7,826 bases of DNA from JAZKFR01 sp040386295 (GTDB lineage Bacteria; Pseudomonadota; Gammaproteobacteria; Burkholderiales; Rhodocyclaceae): NCBI GenBank assembly GCA_040386295.1, contig JAZKFR010000051.1, positions 1-7,826 on the forward strand. The letters run 5' to 3'. Under the pieces are notes generated by a model. It did no database searches and had not been told where the DNA came from. It saw only the letters and a program-made list of their open reading frames with translations. Below, piece by piece: positions 1 to 6,121 of the stretch. The translations under genes were made by a program, and so were the position numbers. Every line of letters starts with the position of its first letter. Positions within the stretch are counted from its first letter, which is position 1.

Positions 1-362
1 ACATCGCGCGCAACGCCGCACAGGCCATCATGGCGCAGGCCGATGCCCATCCTAGCAGCCCGCCGTCGGGCGAAATCATCTTGCGCACCAGAGCTGCCCG
101 CCAAGTGACTTTGGTCAAACGCCGCTACCGCTTGGCGCTTGAATTGCAGATCATCGACAACGGTCCCGGCATTCCCGACGATATTCGCGAACGTATGTTT
201 TACCCCTTGGNNNNNNNNNNGGTTTCGGGGCGTGACGGGGGGCACGGTTTGGGGCTCACTTTGGCGCAAAGTTTTATTCAACAACATCAGGGCATGATCG
301 AATGCAGTAGCCGCCCCGGCTATACACGTTTTGTCGTGCGCATGCCGCTCGATAAAGCCTGA
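1..362 (+). CDS. ntrB: Nitrogen regulation sensor histidine kinase NtrB (GlnL), C-terminal part
   Basis: This is the ATP-binding end of a two-component sensor kinase. In enteric bacteria NtrB phosphorylates or dephosphorylates NtrC according to nitrogen status, under control of the PII protein. The reading frame is open from base 3, so the PAS and phospho-accepting histidine domains lie outside the window. Visible in order are an N box (IARNAAQAI, from base 3), a G1 box (DNGPGIP), an F-box region (MFYPL, then VSGRDGG) and a G2 box (HGLGL), followed by a short end (VVRMPLDKA) and TGA at 360-362. The wording FYP-VSGR-GG-GLGL is close to E. coli NtrB, which together with ntrC immediately downstream makes the name fairly secure. 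A 10-N run at 211-220 interrupts the frame between L and VSGR. The family normally has no residues there, so the N run is probably not real sequence. Confidence 0.9.
   Translation, partial: IARNAAQAIMAQADAHPSSPPSGEIILRTRAARQVTLVKRRYRLALELQIIDNGPGIPDDIRERMFYPLXXXXVSGRDGGHGLGLTLAQSFIQQHQGMIECSSRPGYTRFVVRMPLDKA
211..220. other. Assembly gap (10 N) inside ntrB
   Basis: Ten unknown bases split the conserved FYP(L/M)VSGR block of NtrB. The left flank ends in ...ttgg and the right flank begins ggttt.... Collapsing the shared gg gives TTG GTT, which restores FYPLVSGR exactly. The round size and this fit suggest a placeholder join between contigs that actually overlap by 2 bases. Confidence 0.85.
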
Positions 363-404
363 GCAGCGTATTTTGTTAGCCGCGTGGCTTGGCTCAATGG
401 ATTA

Positions 405-413
405 AGAAGGAAG
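405..413 (+). promoter_or_regulatory. Ribosome binding site of ntrC
   Basis: The purine run AAGAAGGAAG contains AGGA (408-411) four bases before the ATG at 416. It decides the ntrC start in favour of 416 (MKPVWIIDDD) over an in-frame TTG at 389, which would add nine residues with no counterpart in the receiver-domain family. Confidence 0.6.
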
Positions 414-415
414 AC

Positions 416-1900
416 ATGAAACCGGTTTGGATTATCGACGACGACAAGTCGATTCGTTGGGTGCTTGAAAAAACCCTGACGCGTGGACAAATCCCATTCA
501 AGAGCTTTGCCTCGGCAAACGAAGCTTTGGCGGCGCTTGATAAGCTTGATAAGTGCGATCAACACCATAACGCAGCGGAAGCCCCTCAGGTGCTGATTTC
601 CGACATCCGCATGCCCGGTCAGTCTGGCCTTGATTTGCTCAAACAGGTTAAAGAACGCTTTCCCGCTTTGCCGGTCATCATCATGACGGCGCACTCGGAT
701 TTAGAAAGCGCGGTTTCGGCTTTTCAAGGCGGCGCTTTTGAGTATCTGCCGAAACCGTTTGACCTCGATCAAGCGTTAGACCTGATCCGCCGCGCAATGA
801 ACGAAAGCGCGCAAGAGTCGCACGCTGCCGAAGAGCCGACTTTGAGTCCAGAAATCATTGGCCAGGCGCCGGCCATGCAAGACGTTTTTCGCGTCATTGG
901 CCGCTTGAGCCAGTCGCACGCGACGGTCATGATCACCGGCGAATCGGGGGCGGGTAAAGAATTGGTGGCGCACGCGATCCATCGCCACAGCCCGCGCGCA
1001 AGCAAGCCGTTTATTGCGATCAATACGGCGGCGATTCCGAAGGATTTGCTGGAGTCCGAGTTGTTTGGCCATGAGCGCGGCGCATTTACGGGGGCTGCCA
1101 CTCAACGCCGGGGGCGCTTTGAGCAAGCCGAAAGCGGCACGCTGTTTTTAGACGAAATTGGCGATATGCCTGCTGAATTGCAGACGCGTTTGTTGCGCGT
1201 TCTGTCCGACGGGCATTATTACCGGGTTGGCGGACACGCGCCGCTCAAAGCGAATGTACGTATCATCGCGGCGACGCATCAGCACCTAGAAGCGCGGGTT
1301 AAAGAAGGGTTGTTCCGTGAGGATCTGTTTCACCGCCTCAATGTGATTCGCGTTCGCTTGCCGAGTTTGCGCGAACGGCGCGAAGACATCCCCGTTTTGG
1401 CGCGGCATTTTTTGCAGAAAACGGCGCAAGAGCTGGGCGTAGAAGCCAAGCGCTTTTCTGAAGCGACCTTGAAGCATCTGGCGACGCTTGAGTTTCCGGG
1501 TAATGTGCGCCAACTCGAAAACCTCTGTCATTGGCTGACCGTCATGGCGCCAGGACAAATGATCGATGTCGCCAATCTGCCGCCCGAGCTGCGTGAGCCT
1601 AGCCTAGGAACGCTCGCGACAGAACAGGGCGATGATTGGCAAAGTATTTTGGCAAAAGAAGTCGACCATCTGCTCAAGCACGCCAGCGGTTCTGTGCATG
1701 AACAACTGAGCAAAAGCTTTGAGGCACTGCTGATCAAACGTGCGCTGCTGCATACCGAAGGTCGGCGCGTTGAAGCCGCGCAGATTCTGGGCATTGGACG
1801 CAATACCATTACGCGAAAAATACAAGAATTGAAGTTGGACAGCGCGCCGACTGCGCGCGAAGAAACAAGCGCGCTAAAAGAACAACACACGCCCGATTAG
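416..1900 (+). CDS. ntrC: Nitrogen regulation response regulator NtrC (GlnG), sigma-54 activator
   Basis: NtrC is a three-domain response regulator that, when phosphorylated by NtrB, oligomerises and drives open-complex formation by sigma-54 RNA polymerase at nitrogen-regulated promoters. The product has 494 residues (E. coli about 469). The receiver domain (1-125) has the acidic pocket D8-D9-D10, phospho-acceptor D63 in SDIRMPG, T91 in MTAHSD and K113 in LPKPFD. The AAA+ domain (about 145-385) has Walker A GESGAGKE (175-182), the sigma-54 contact loop GAFTGA (222-227), Walker B GTLFLDEIGD (241-250) and FPGNVRQLEN (360-369). A Fis-type helix-turn-helix lies at about 451-472 (AAQILGIGRNTITRKI). 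The receiver carries about nine extra residues before D63 relative to E. coli, partly explained by a 9-base tandem duplication. It follows ntrB by 53 bases and precedes birA by 15. All key residues are present, so it should be functional. Confidence 0.96.
   Translation: MKPVWIIDDDKSIRWVLEKTLTRGQIPFKSFASANEALAALDKLDKCDQHHNAAEAPQVLISDIRMPGQSGLDLLKQVKERFPALPVIIMTAHSDLESAVSAFQGGAFEYLPKPFDLDQALDLIRRAMNESAQESHAAEEPTLSPEIIGQAPAMQDVFRVIGRLSQSHATVMITGESGAGKELVAHAIHRHSPRASKPFIAINTAAIPKDLLESELFGHERGAFTGAATQRRGRFEQAESGTLFLDEIGDMPAELQTRLLRVLSDGHYYRVGGHAPLKANVRIIAATHQHLEARVKEGLFREDLFHRLNVIRVRLPSLRERREDIPVLARHFLQKTAQELGVEAKRFSEATLKHLATLEFPGNVRQLENLCHWLTVMAPGQMIDVANLPPELREPSLGTLATEQGDDWQSILAKEVDHLLKHASGSVHEQLSKSFEALLIKRALLHTEGRRVEAAQILGIGRNTITRKIQELKLDSAPTAREETSALKEQHTPD
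536..553 (+). repeat. Perfect 9-base tandem duplication within ntrC
   Basis: CTTGATAAG occurs twice in direct succession (536-544 and 545-553) and encodes LDK-LDK. It lies in the segment between receiver helix 2 and strand 3, where this NtrC is longer than E. coli NtrC. It keeps frame and does not touch the phosphorylation pocket. Confidence 0.9.
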
Positions 1901-1915
1901 CGGAACACGAGATTT

Positions 1916-2728
1916 ATGGCAGCAGCGCACAGTGAAATCAATCGAATCAATCCACATCAGTTAAAAGCCCTGCTCAGCCCGGTACAAGGACGTTTTGATG
2001 TTGATGTGCTGGCCGAATGTACGTCGACCAACAGCGTTTTGTCGGCGCGTGCCGCACAGGGCGCGCCGTCTGGCTTGGTCGTCGTCGCGGATCGGCAAAC
2101 AGCAGGGCGGGGGCGGCGTGGCCGGTCGTGGGTTTCTCATTTGCACGAGGCTGAAGCGAGCCTGAGCTTCTCTTTGCTCTGGCGTTGCGCTGGTGGCGTT
2201 GAGCGGATCAGCGGTTTGTCTTTGGCCATCGGCGTTGCGGTGGCGCGTGCGCTCGATGCGCTTGGCGCGCAAAAAATTGGGCTCAAATGGCCAAACGATA
2301 TTCTGTTCGACGGCCGTAAATTGGGCGGCATTCTGGTCGAGTTGCAAAGTGAGCAAAACGCAACGCAGGCCATCATCGGGATTGGTCTCAACCTGCAACT
2401 ACCGCCGACTGAGCAGCTGGAGCATCCTGTCGCTGCGCTGGCGCACAGCTGCACGCTGCTGCCCAGTCGTCAGCAAGTGTTAGCTCAGTTATTGATCGAA
2501 CTGGCCGGTGTCTTGGATCAGTTTGCCGAGCATGGCTTTGCCGCGCTGCGCTCTGAGTGGCAGCAACGCCATGTCTGGCATCAACAGTCGGTGCATCTCT
2601 TGCGTGATGGCCAGATCGAGCAGGCGGGGCTGTGCCAGGGCGTAGATACGGACGGCGCTTTGTTAATTCTGAACGAGCAAGGCCTGGTGCGTTGCCTGTC
2701 AGGCGATCTTTCGCTGCGTGTTGCATGA
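1916..2728 (+). CDS. birA: Biotin-[acetyl-CoA-carboxylase] ligase, short form without DNA-binding domain
   Basis: This enzyme makes biotinyl-AMP and transfers biotin to the lysine of biotin carboxyl carrier proteins such as AccB, acting in the cytoplasm. The product has 270 residues. The biotinyl-5'-AMP loop is GRGRRGRSW (64-72). Other conserved blocks are CTSTN (35-39), the catalytic KWPNDI (124-129) followed by GRKLGGILVE (133-142), and GIGLNL (155-160). A C-terminal SH3-like domain follows (ending GDLSLRVA). The N-terminus has only about 30 residues before the catalytic core, so the winged-helix repressor domain of E. coli BirA is absent; it should be a pure ligase and not a repressor of biotin genes. 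The ATG at 1916 has a weak GGAA (1902-1905) upstream. The stop overlaps the coaX start in an ATGA at 2725-2728, implying translational coupling. Confidence 0.95.
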   Translation: MAAAHSEINRINPHQLKALLSPVQGRFDVDVLAECTSTNSVLSARAAQGAPSGLVVVADRQTAGRGRRGRSWVSHLHEAEASLSFSLLWRCAGGVERISGLSLAIGVAVARALDALGAQKIGLKWPNDILFDGRKLGGILVELQSEQNATQAIIGIGLNLQLPPTEQLEHPVAALAHSCTLLPSRQQVLAQLLIELAGVLDQFAEHGFAALRSEWQQRHVWHQQSVHLLRDGQIEQAGLCQGVDTDGALLILNEQGLVRCLSGDLSLRVA

Positions 2729-3444
2729 TCATTAGCTTAGACGCAGGCAATACCCGCATCAAATGGGGTGTCTTTGCCGCAGGTCGGTGGCAGGCGCAAG
2801 GGGCATTGGCCACCGCCGATAGTGAAGCTCTGGCGCATTTGGTGGACAGCTGGCCACACAAGGCACGTTTGGCCATTGCTAACGTAGCCGGAGCGTCTGT
2901 CGCGCAGCGCTTGCATCGCTTGATCGACGACAAATGGCCGCAGGCGCTGTATCTGCAAAGCAGCGCGCAGCAAGGCGGGGTGCGCAACGGCTATGAGCAC
3001 AGCAGCCAACTCGGCGCTGACCGTTGGGCGGCTTTGATTGGCGCGCGTCATTTGGTTCAGGGGGCTTGTTTGATTGTTTCTGCTGGTACCGCAACGACGA
3101 TTGACCAGCTTGATGCCGACGGTGTCTTTCAGGGCGGGGTGATTCTGCCCGGCTACGAACTCATGCGACAGGCTTTAGCGCAAGGCACAGCGCAGCTTTC
3201 GCTGGCGGCGGGTAATTTTGTCGAGCCGGCGCGTAATACCTCGGATGCGATGACGAGCGGCTGTTTATCGGCGCAAATGGGCGCTATTGAGCGGGCGTAT
3301 CGGCAGATGCCGCCGGGTGCGACCTGCGTGCTGAGCGGCGGTGGCGCGGCTTTGCTGGCACCGCACCTGGCTCTGCCGCTGCGCCAGTTTGACAATTTAG
3401 TGCTCGAAGGTTTGCGTTACCTTGCCTTAGAGGCAGCTGATTGA
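2725..3444 (+). CDS. coaX: Type III pantothenate kinase
   Basis: CoaX phosphorylates pantothenate to 4'-phosphopantothenate, the first step of CoA synthesis from vitamin B5. The type III enzyme belongs to the acetate kinase/Hsp70/actin fold family, needs a monovalent cation and, as known for the family, is not inhibited by CoA. The 239-residue product shows the N-terminal phosphate loop DAGNTRIKW (6-14), GADRWAAL (97-104) which forms part of the pantothenate site, SAGTATTID (119-127) and GGVILPG (137-143), with SGGGA near the C-terminus forming another nucleotide-site loop. The start is the ATG at 2725, giving MIISLDAGNT as is usual. A longer frame opening at 2632 lies inside birA and would add residues foreign to the family. 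The stop at 3442-3444 is followed directly by an open stretch in the same frame leading into the next gene. Confidence 0.96.
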   Translation: MIISLDAGNTRIKWGVFAAGRWQAQGALATADSEALAHLVDSWPHKARLAIANVAGASVAQRLHRLIDDKWPQALYLQSSAQQGGVRNGYEHSSQLGADRWAALIGARHLVQGACLIVSAGTATTIDQLDADGVFQGGVILPGYELMRQALAQGTAQLSLAAGNFVEPARNTSDAMTSGCLSAQMGAIERAYRQMPPGATCVLSGGGAALLAPHLALPLRQFDNLVLEGLRYLALEAAD

Positions 3445-3483
3445 TTGCGTTTATTTTCTCCGCGCCTAACTAGGAATCGATTG

Positions 3484-4170
3484 ATGCGTACAGCCGTTTT
3501 TTTATTGCTTTTGTGCAACCTGTTGTTTTTCAGCTGGGCACAGGGCTATTTCGGGACGAGTAAAAAGCCAGATGCGCTGCGCTTGCAACAGCAATTGTTG
3601 CCCGAACAAGTGAATATCGTCTCGCCAAAAACTTCAGTTACGCCGACTCAGACGCTAGATAACACCGTTGACTCAGCACCCAGCGCGGCGGGTGATGCTA
3701 ACAACGTAGCCTGTTTGCGTTGGCACGACATCAAATCGGCAGACTTTGAGTCGGTACAAGCACTGTTGGCCGAACGTTTTCCGCTACTCAAGGTGCAGCA
3801 AAGCAGGGACAGGGGCAAGTTGAGTCATTGGGTCTTTATCCCGGCGCTGGGGAGTAAGGCCGCTGCCGATAAAAAAATGGGCGAATTAAAGTGGTTAGGG
3901 GTGAGTGAGGGCTTTATTGTGAATACGCCGGGTTTGAATCATTGGGCCATTTCGCTCGGGGTGTTTTCAACGCGTGAGGCAGCGCAGCAGCAGCTTGAGC
4001 AACTCATCAGTCAGGGCGTCAAATCGGCACGCGTGGGCGAATATGAGGCGAACCCAGGCGTCGTCTCGCTGCAAGTAACGGGCAGTAAAGCGCAGCTCGA
4101 TTTGCTGCAAGCTAGCCAAGTGAAGGCGCTGGCCAGCGCCAAAGCGGGCAGCTGTTCGGCTGCGTTGTAG
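3484..4170 (+). CDS. Inner-membrane-anchored SPOR-domain protein
   Basis: SPOR domains bind glycan strands of peptidoglycan that lack stem peptides and often bring proteins to the division septum. The product has 228 residues. A single hydrophobic segment (about 4-18, FLLLLCNLLFFSW) lies at the N-terminus and should anchor it with the rest in the periplasm. A low-complexity linker follows (about 45-75), then a segment beginning ACLRWHDI (77-84), and a SPOR-like domain at about 112-190 (HWVFIPALGSK, GLNHWAISLGVFSTREAA). I chose the ATG at 3484 because AGGAA (3472-3476) sits seven bases upstream. A TTG at 3445, directly after the coaX stop, could also be used and would add 13 basic residues, still compatible with a membrane anchor. 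The precise biological role is unknown; proteins of this layout commonly sit beside coaX in betaproteobacteria. Confidence 0.82.
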   Translation: MRTAVFLLLLCNLLFFSWAQGYFGTSKKPDALRLQQQLLPEQVNIVSPKTSVTPTQTLDNTVDSAPSAAGDANNVACLRWHDIKSADFESVQALLAERFPLLKVQQSRDRGKLSHWVFIPALGSKAAADKKMGELKWLGVSEGFIVNTPGLNHWAISLGVFSTREAAQQQLEQLISQGVKSARVGEYEANPGVVSLQVTGSKAQLDLLQASQVKALASAKAGSCSAAL

Positions 4171-4182
4171 AGAGTCGACGTC

Positions 4183-4815
4183 ATGAAAGCCCATGGCATG
4201 CCCTTTATCGTGGGTCTTACTGGCGGCATTGGCAGTGGTAAAAGTACGGTGGCTGAGTTATTCGCCAGTCGGGGCGCCCGCTTGGTTGATAGCGATGTGA
4301 TTGCGCATCAACTGAGCAGCGCGCCGGGGCCCGCGATGACGGCGATTGCTGCGGCTTTTGGCACGGAATTTGTGCGTGCGGATGGCGGCTTGGAGCGCGC
4401 TGCAATGCGTCGTTTGGTTTTTGCCGACCCCGCGCGCAAACAACAGTTGGAAGCAATTTTGCACCCCATGATTCGGCAAGAAGCCATGGCGCGTTGCGCG
4501 GCGCAGAGCGCTGCACCCTATGTGCTTTTGATTGTGCCCTTACTGGTCGAGTCGGGCAGCGCATACCGAAAAATGCTGGATCGTATTTTGCTGGTTGATT
4601 GCGCTGAGGCACTACAACGGGCCCGGGTTGCCGCGCGTAATGCTTGGCCGAGCGCCACGATAGACGCGGTGATCAACAGTCAAGCCTCACGCGCGCAGCG
4701 CTTAGCGATTGCGGATGATGTGCTGTGCAACAACACGACGAGTGCTGATCTGCATCAGCCGATCAGCGAGTTACACGCGCTTTACCTTGCTTTGGCTGCG
4801 ACTAAAGCCAGTTAA
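4183..4815 (+). CDS. coaE: Dephospho-CoA kinase
   Basis: CoaE phosphorylates the 3'-hydroxyl of the ribose of dephospho-CoA, the last step of CoA synthesis, in the cytoplasm. The 210-residue product matches the usual length of about 200. Walker A is GGIGSGKS (14-21). The conserved acidic pair is in VDSD (D36 and D38; E. coli has VIDAD). HPMIRQE (94-100), VPLLVESG (118-125), SQASRAQRLAIADDV (166-180) and the following NN agree with E. coli CoaE. The E. coli lid motif QRD appears as ARN (151-153), a mild difference. Either the ATG at 4183 or the one at 4198 (MPFIVGLTGG) could be the start; 4198 would place the P-loop at the typical distance from the N-terminus and neither has a clear ribosome binding site. 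It follows the SPOR gene by only 12 bases. Confidence 0.95.
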   Translation: MKAHGMPFIVGLTGGIGSGKSTVAELFASRGARLVDSDVIAHQLSSAPGPAMTAIAAAFGTEFVRADGGLERAAMRRLVFADPARKQQLEAILHPMIRQEAMARCAAQSAAPYVLLIVPLLVESGSAYRKMLDRILLVDCAEALQRARVAARNAWPSATIDAVINSQASRAQRLAIADDVLCNNTTSADLHQPISELHALYLALAATKAS

Positions 4816-4828
4816 GGCAGGCCGGTGG

Positions 4829-4857
4829 TTGAGGTTTTGCGGTAAACAGTTCAAAAT
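4829..4857 (+). promoter_or_regulatory. Possible sigma-70 promoter ahead of zapD
   Basis: TTGAGG (4829-4834) and CAAAAT (4852-4857) are separated by 17 bases, each matching four of six consensus positions. This would give a transcript starting near 4864 with a leader of about 30 bases before the zapD GTG. It is the only gap over 60 bases on the plus strand. The match is weak and could be chance. Confidence 0.22.
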
Positions 4858-4892
4858 CGCCGAACTTCAGCGACCTCAAACTTGGCCACGGT

Positions 4893-5660
4893 GTGATCAC
4901 ATACGAATATCCCTTCAACGAACGCATACGCACTTTGTTGCGCCTGGAGGATTTGTTCGAGAAGACCGCGCATTTTATGCAAGCCTCTGGTGCGCACGAA
5001 CATCACGTCACCTTGCTCACGCTGTTCGAGATTCTTGAGGTGGCCGGTCGTGCCGACCTAAAAATGGATCTGATTCAAGAGCTTGAGCGGCAACGGCAAA
5101 GCCTCTTGGTTTTTCGTAATAACCCCGAGATTTCAGAAGAAGCCCTCTCCGGCGCGCTCTACGAGATCGAGCAAGCCTCAGCCGCGCTCCTCGGTATGAG
5201 TGGCAAGATTGGCCAGAATTTGCGTGATAACGATTGGCTGATGGCGATCAAGAGTCGCGCGGCGATTCCGGGTGGCGTCTGCGAGTTTGACCTGCCGTCT
5301 TACCACCACTGGCTACACCATGAAGCAGCTAAGCGCACGGCCTCGCTCAACCTCTGGTTAAAGCCTTTGCTGCCGCTGCGTGATGGTTTGACGATTATTC
5401 TGCGTTTGCTCAGAGCCAGTGGTCGCTCCGAGCGTAACGAAGCAAAAAATGGTTTGTTTCAGTTGATGCTCGGTGGCAACAACCCGCATAACGGCGCGCA
5501 AATGGTGCGTATTTCCTTGCCGCTGCACGCCCCTTTCATCCCCGAAATTAGCGCCAATAAATACGCGCTGAATATCCGTTTTGCCCGCCCAGAAGGCGAT
5601 CACCGTCCGCGCCATTGCGACGATGACATCGAATTCGATATGTTGTTTTGCAACCTCTAA
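4893..5660 (+). CDS. zapD: Cell division protein ZapD
   Basis: ZapD binds the C-terminal tail of FtsZ and cross-links FtsZ filaments, helping Z-ring assembly at midcell. The 255-residue product is close to E. coli ZapD in length (about 247) and shares YEYPFNERIRTLLRLEDLF (4-22), a helical middle including LTLFEILEVAGRADLKMDLI (family pattern around the ELLDV-ERGE-R-ELLKEL region), the signature IPGGVCEFDLPSYHHWLH (125-142), and a C-terminal beta part (MVRISLPLHAPFIPEIS, ALNIRF). The start is taken as GTG at 4893. Between the in-frame stop at 4830-4832 and this GTG no other ATG, GTG or TTG exists in frame, and the codon sits where the family has its first methionine. No Shine-Dalgarno-like sequence precedes it, so its translation may depend on other features. 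coaE-zapD-yacG order is common in beta- and gammaproteobacteria. Confidence 0.93.
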   Translation: MITYEYPFNERIRTLLRLEDLFEKTAHFMQASGAHEHHVTLLTLFEILEVAGRADLKMDLIQELERQRQSLLVFRNNPEISEEALSGALYEIEQASAALLGMSGKIGQNLRDNDWLMAIKSRAAIPGGVCEFDLPSYHHWLHHEAAKRTASLNLWLKPLLPLRDGLTIILRLLRASGRSERNEAKNGLFQLMLGGNNPHNGAQMVRISLPLHAPFIPEISANKYALNIRFARPEGDHRPRHCDDDIEFDMLFCNL

Positions 5661-5685
5661 CGCCGACTATCCCTCGGGTTTTTCT

Positions 5686-5892
5686 ATGACTGTCGAAACT
5701 CAGCCGAAAAAAATCAGCGTGCGTTGTCCGCACTGTTCCGGCCTATCGTTGTGGAGCGCTGAAAATTCCTGGCGCCCGTTCTGCTCTGCCCGCTGCAAAG
5801 ACATTGACTTGGGCGCTTGGGCAGCTGAGTCGTACCGCGTCCCCGTTAGCCTCGGCGTGGACGAGCTGTTATCCCTCGGTGAGCACGAATAG
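5686..5892 (+). CDS. yacG: DNA gyrase inhibitor YacG, small zinc protein
   Basis: YacG is a small zinc-binding protein; the E. coli protein binds the GyrB subunit and blocks DNA binding by gyrase. The 68-residue product has the family zinc site C-X2-C-X15-C-X3-C (CPHC, then CSARC) followed by KDIDLGAWAAESYRVP, nearly the same as E. coli (LIDLGEWAAEEKRIP). I chose the ATG at 5686, giving MTVETQPKKISV, since upstream residues in the same frame belong to the zapD coding region. It begins 25 bases after zapD and has no strong ribosome binding site. Its acidic tail ends GEHE and the stop codon TAG (5890-5892) lies inside the first, degenerate unit of a 9-base minisatellite. One base change (TAG to TGG) would extend the protein with His-Glu-Trp repeats. 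Confidence 0.94.
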   Translation: MTVETQPKKISVRCPHCSGLSLWSAENSWRPFCSARCKDIDLGAWAAESYRVPVSLGVDELLSLGEHE

Positions 5893-5958
5893 AGCGAATG
5901 GCACGAATGGCACGAATGGCACGAATGGCACGAATGGCACGAATGGCACGAATGGCAC
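5884..5958 (+). repeat. 9-base minisatellite (CACGAATGG)n running into an assembly gap
   Basis: Seven perfect tandem copies of a 9-base unit (read as GAATGGCAC, 5896-5958) are preceded by two degenerate units, CACGAATAG (5884-5892) and AGCGAATGG (5893-5901). The array continues into 100 N, so its true copy number and right edge are unknown. The period is three codons and the unit contains no stop in any frame. Read forward it would encode HEW, NGT or ARM repeats; read backward VPF, CHS or AIR repeats. The unit is not self-complementary, so it does not form a hairpin terminator. It lies between convergent genes and I see no evidence that it is translated. Confidence 0.95.
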
Positions 5959-6058
5959 NNNNNNNNNNNNNNNNNNNNNNNNNNNNNNNNNNNNNNNNNN
6001 NNNNNNNNNNNNNNNNNNNNNNNNNNNNNNNNNNNNNNNNNNNNNNNNNNNNNNNNNN
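5959..6058. other. Assembly gap (100 N) in the minisatellite region
   Basis: Exactly 100 N directly follow the seventh perfect repeat unit. This is the standard placeholder for a gap of unknown length. A repeat array that collapses or ends short-read contigs is the likely cause. Confidence 0.95.
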
Positions 6059-6121
6059 GATAAGCCGCAGCGCAGCAATTCCAAGCAGCGCCCACACAGT
6101 ACGACGCCACGCAACACCACA
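6059..6121. other. Intergenic remainder between convergent yacG and the Nudix gene
   Basis: These 63 bases follow the gap and end at the stop of the minus-strand Nudix gene. I find no copy of the 9-base unit, no clear hairpin plus T-run terminator and no promoter. Any terminator for either strand must lie in the unsequenced part or be Rho-dependent. Confidence 0.5.

Noticed and set aside
389..415. TTG start extending ntrC by nine residues.
   Set aside because: The ATG at 416 has a good AGGA site and gives the usual receiver-domain N-terminus.
2632..2724. Upstream extension of coaX within birA.
   Set aside because: CoaX proteins begin directly with M-(I/L)-x-LDAGNT, matching the ATG at 2725 which overlaps the birA stop as ATGA.
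4148..4163. Short inverted repeat GCAGC-6-GCTGC at the end of the SPOR gene as a terminator.
   Set aside because: Only five base pairs, inside coding sequence, no following T-run, and coaE starts 12 bases after the gene.
5896..5958. The repeat unit contains TGGCAC, the -24 element of sigma-54 promoters, which is tempting with ntrBC in the window.
   Set aside because: Sigma-54 promoters need GG and GC separated by ten bases. With the 9-base period the spacing between GG and a later GC is 8 or 17, and no TTGC lies at the -12 position.
5884..6058. CRISPR array or mobile-element end.
   Set aside because: Units are 9 bases, directly adjacent with no spacers, no palindromic repeat, no cas genes and no transposase or target duplication nearby.
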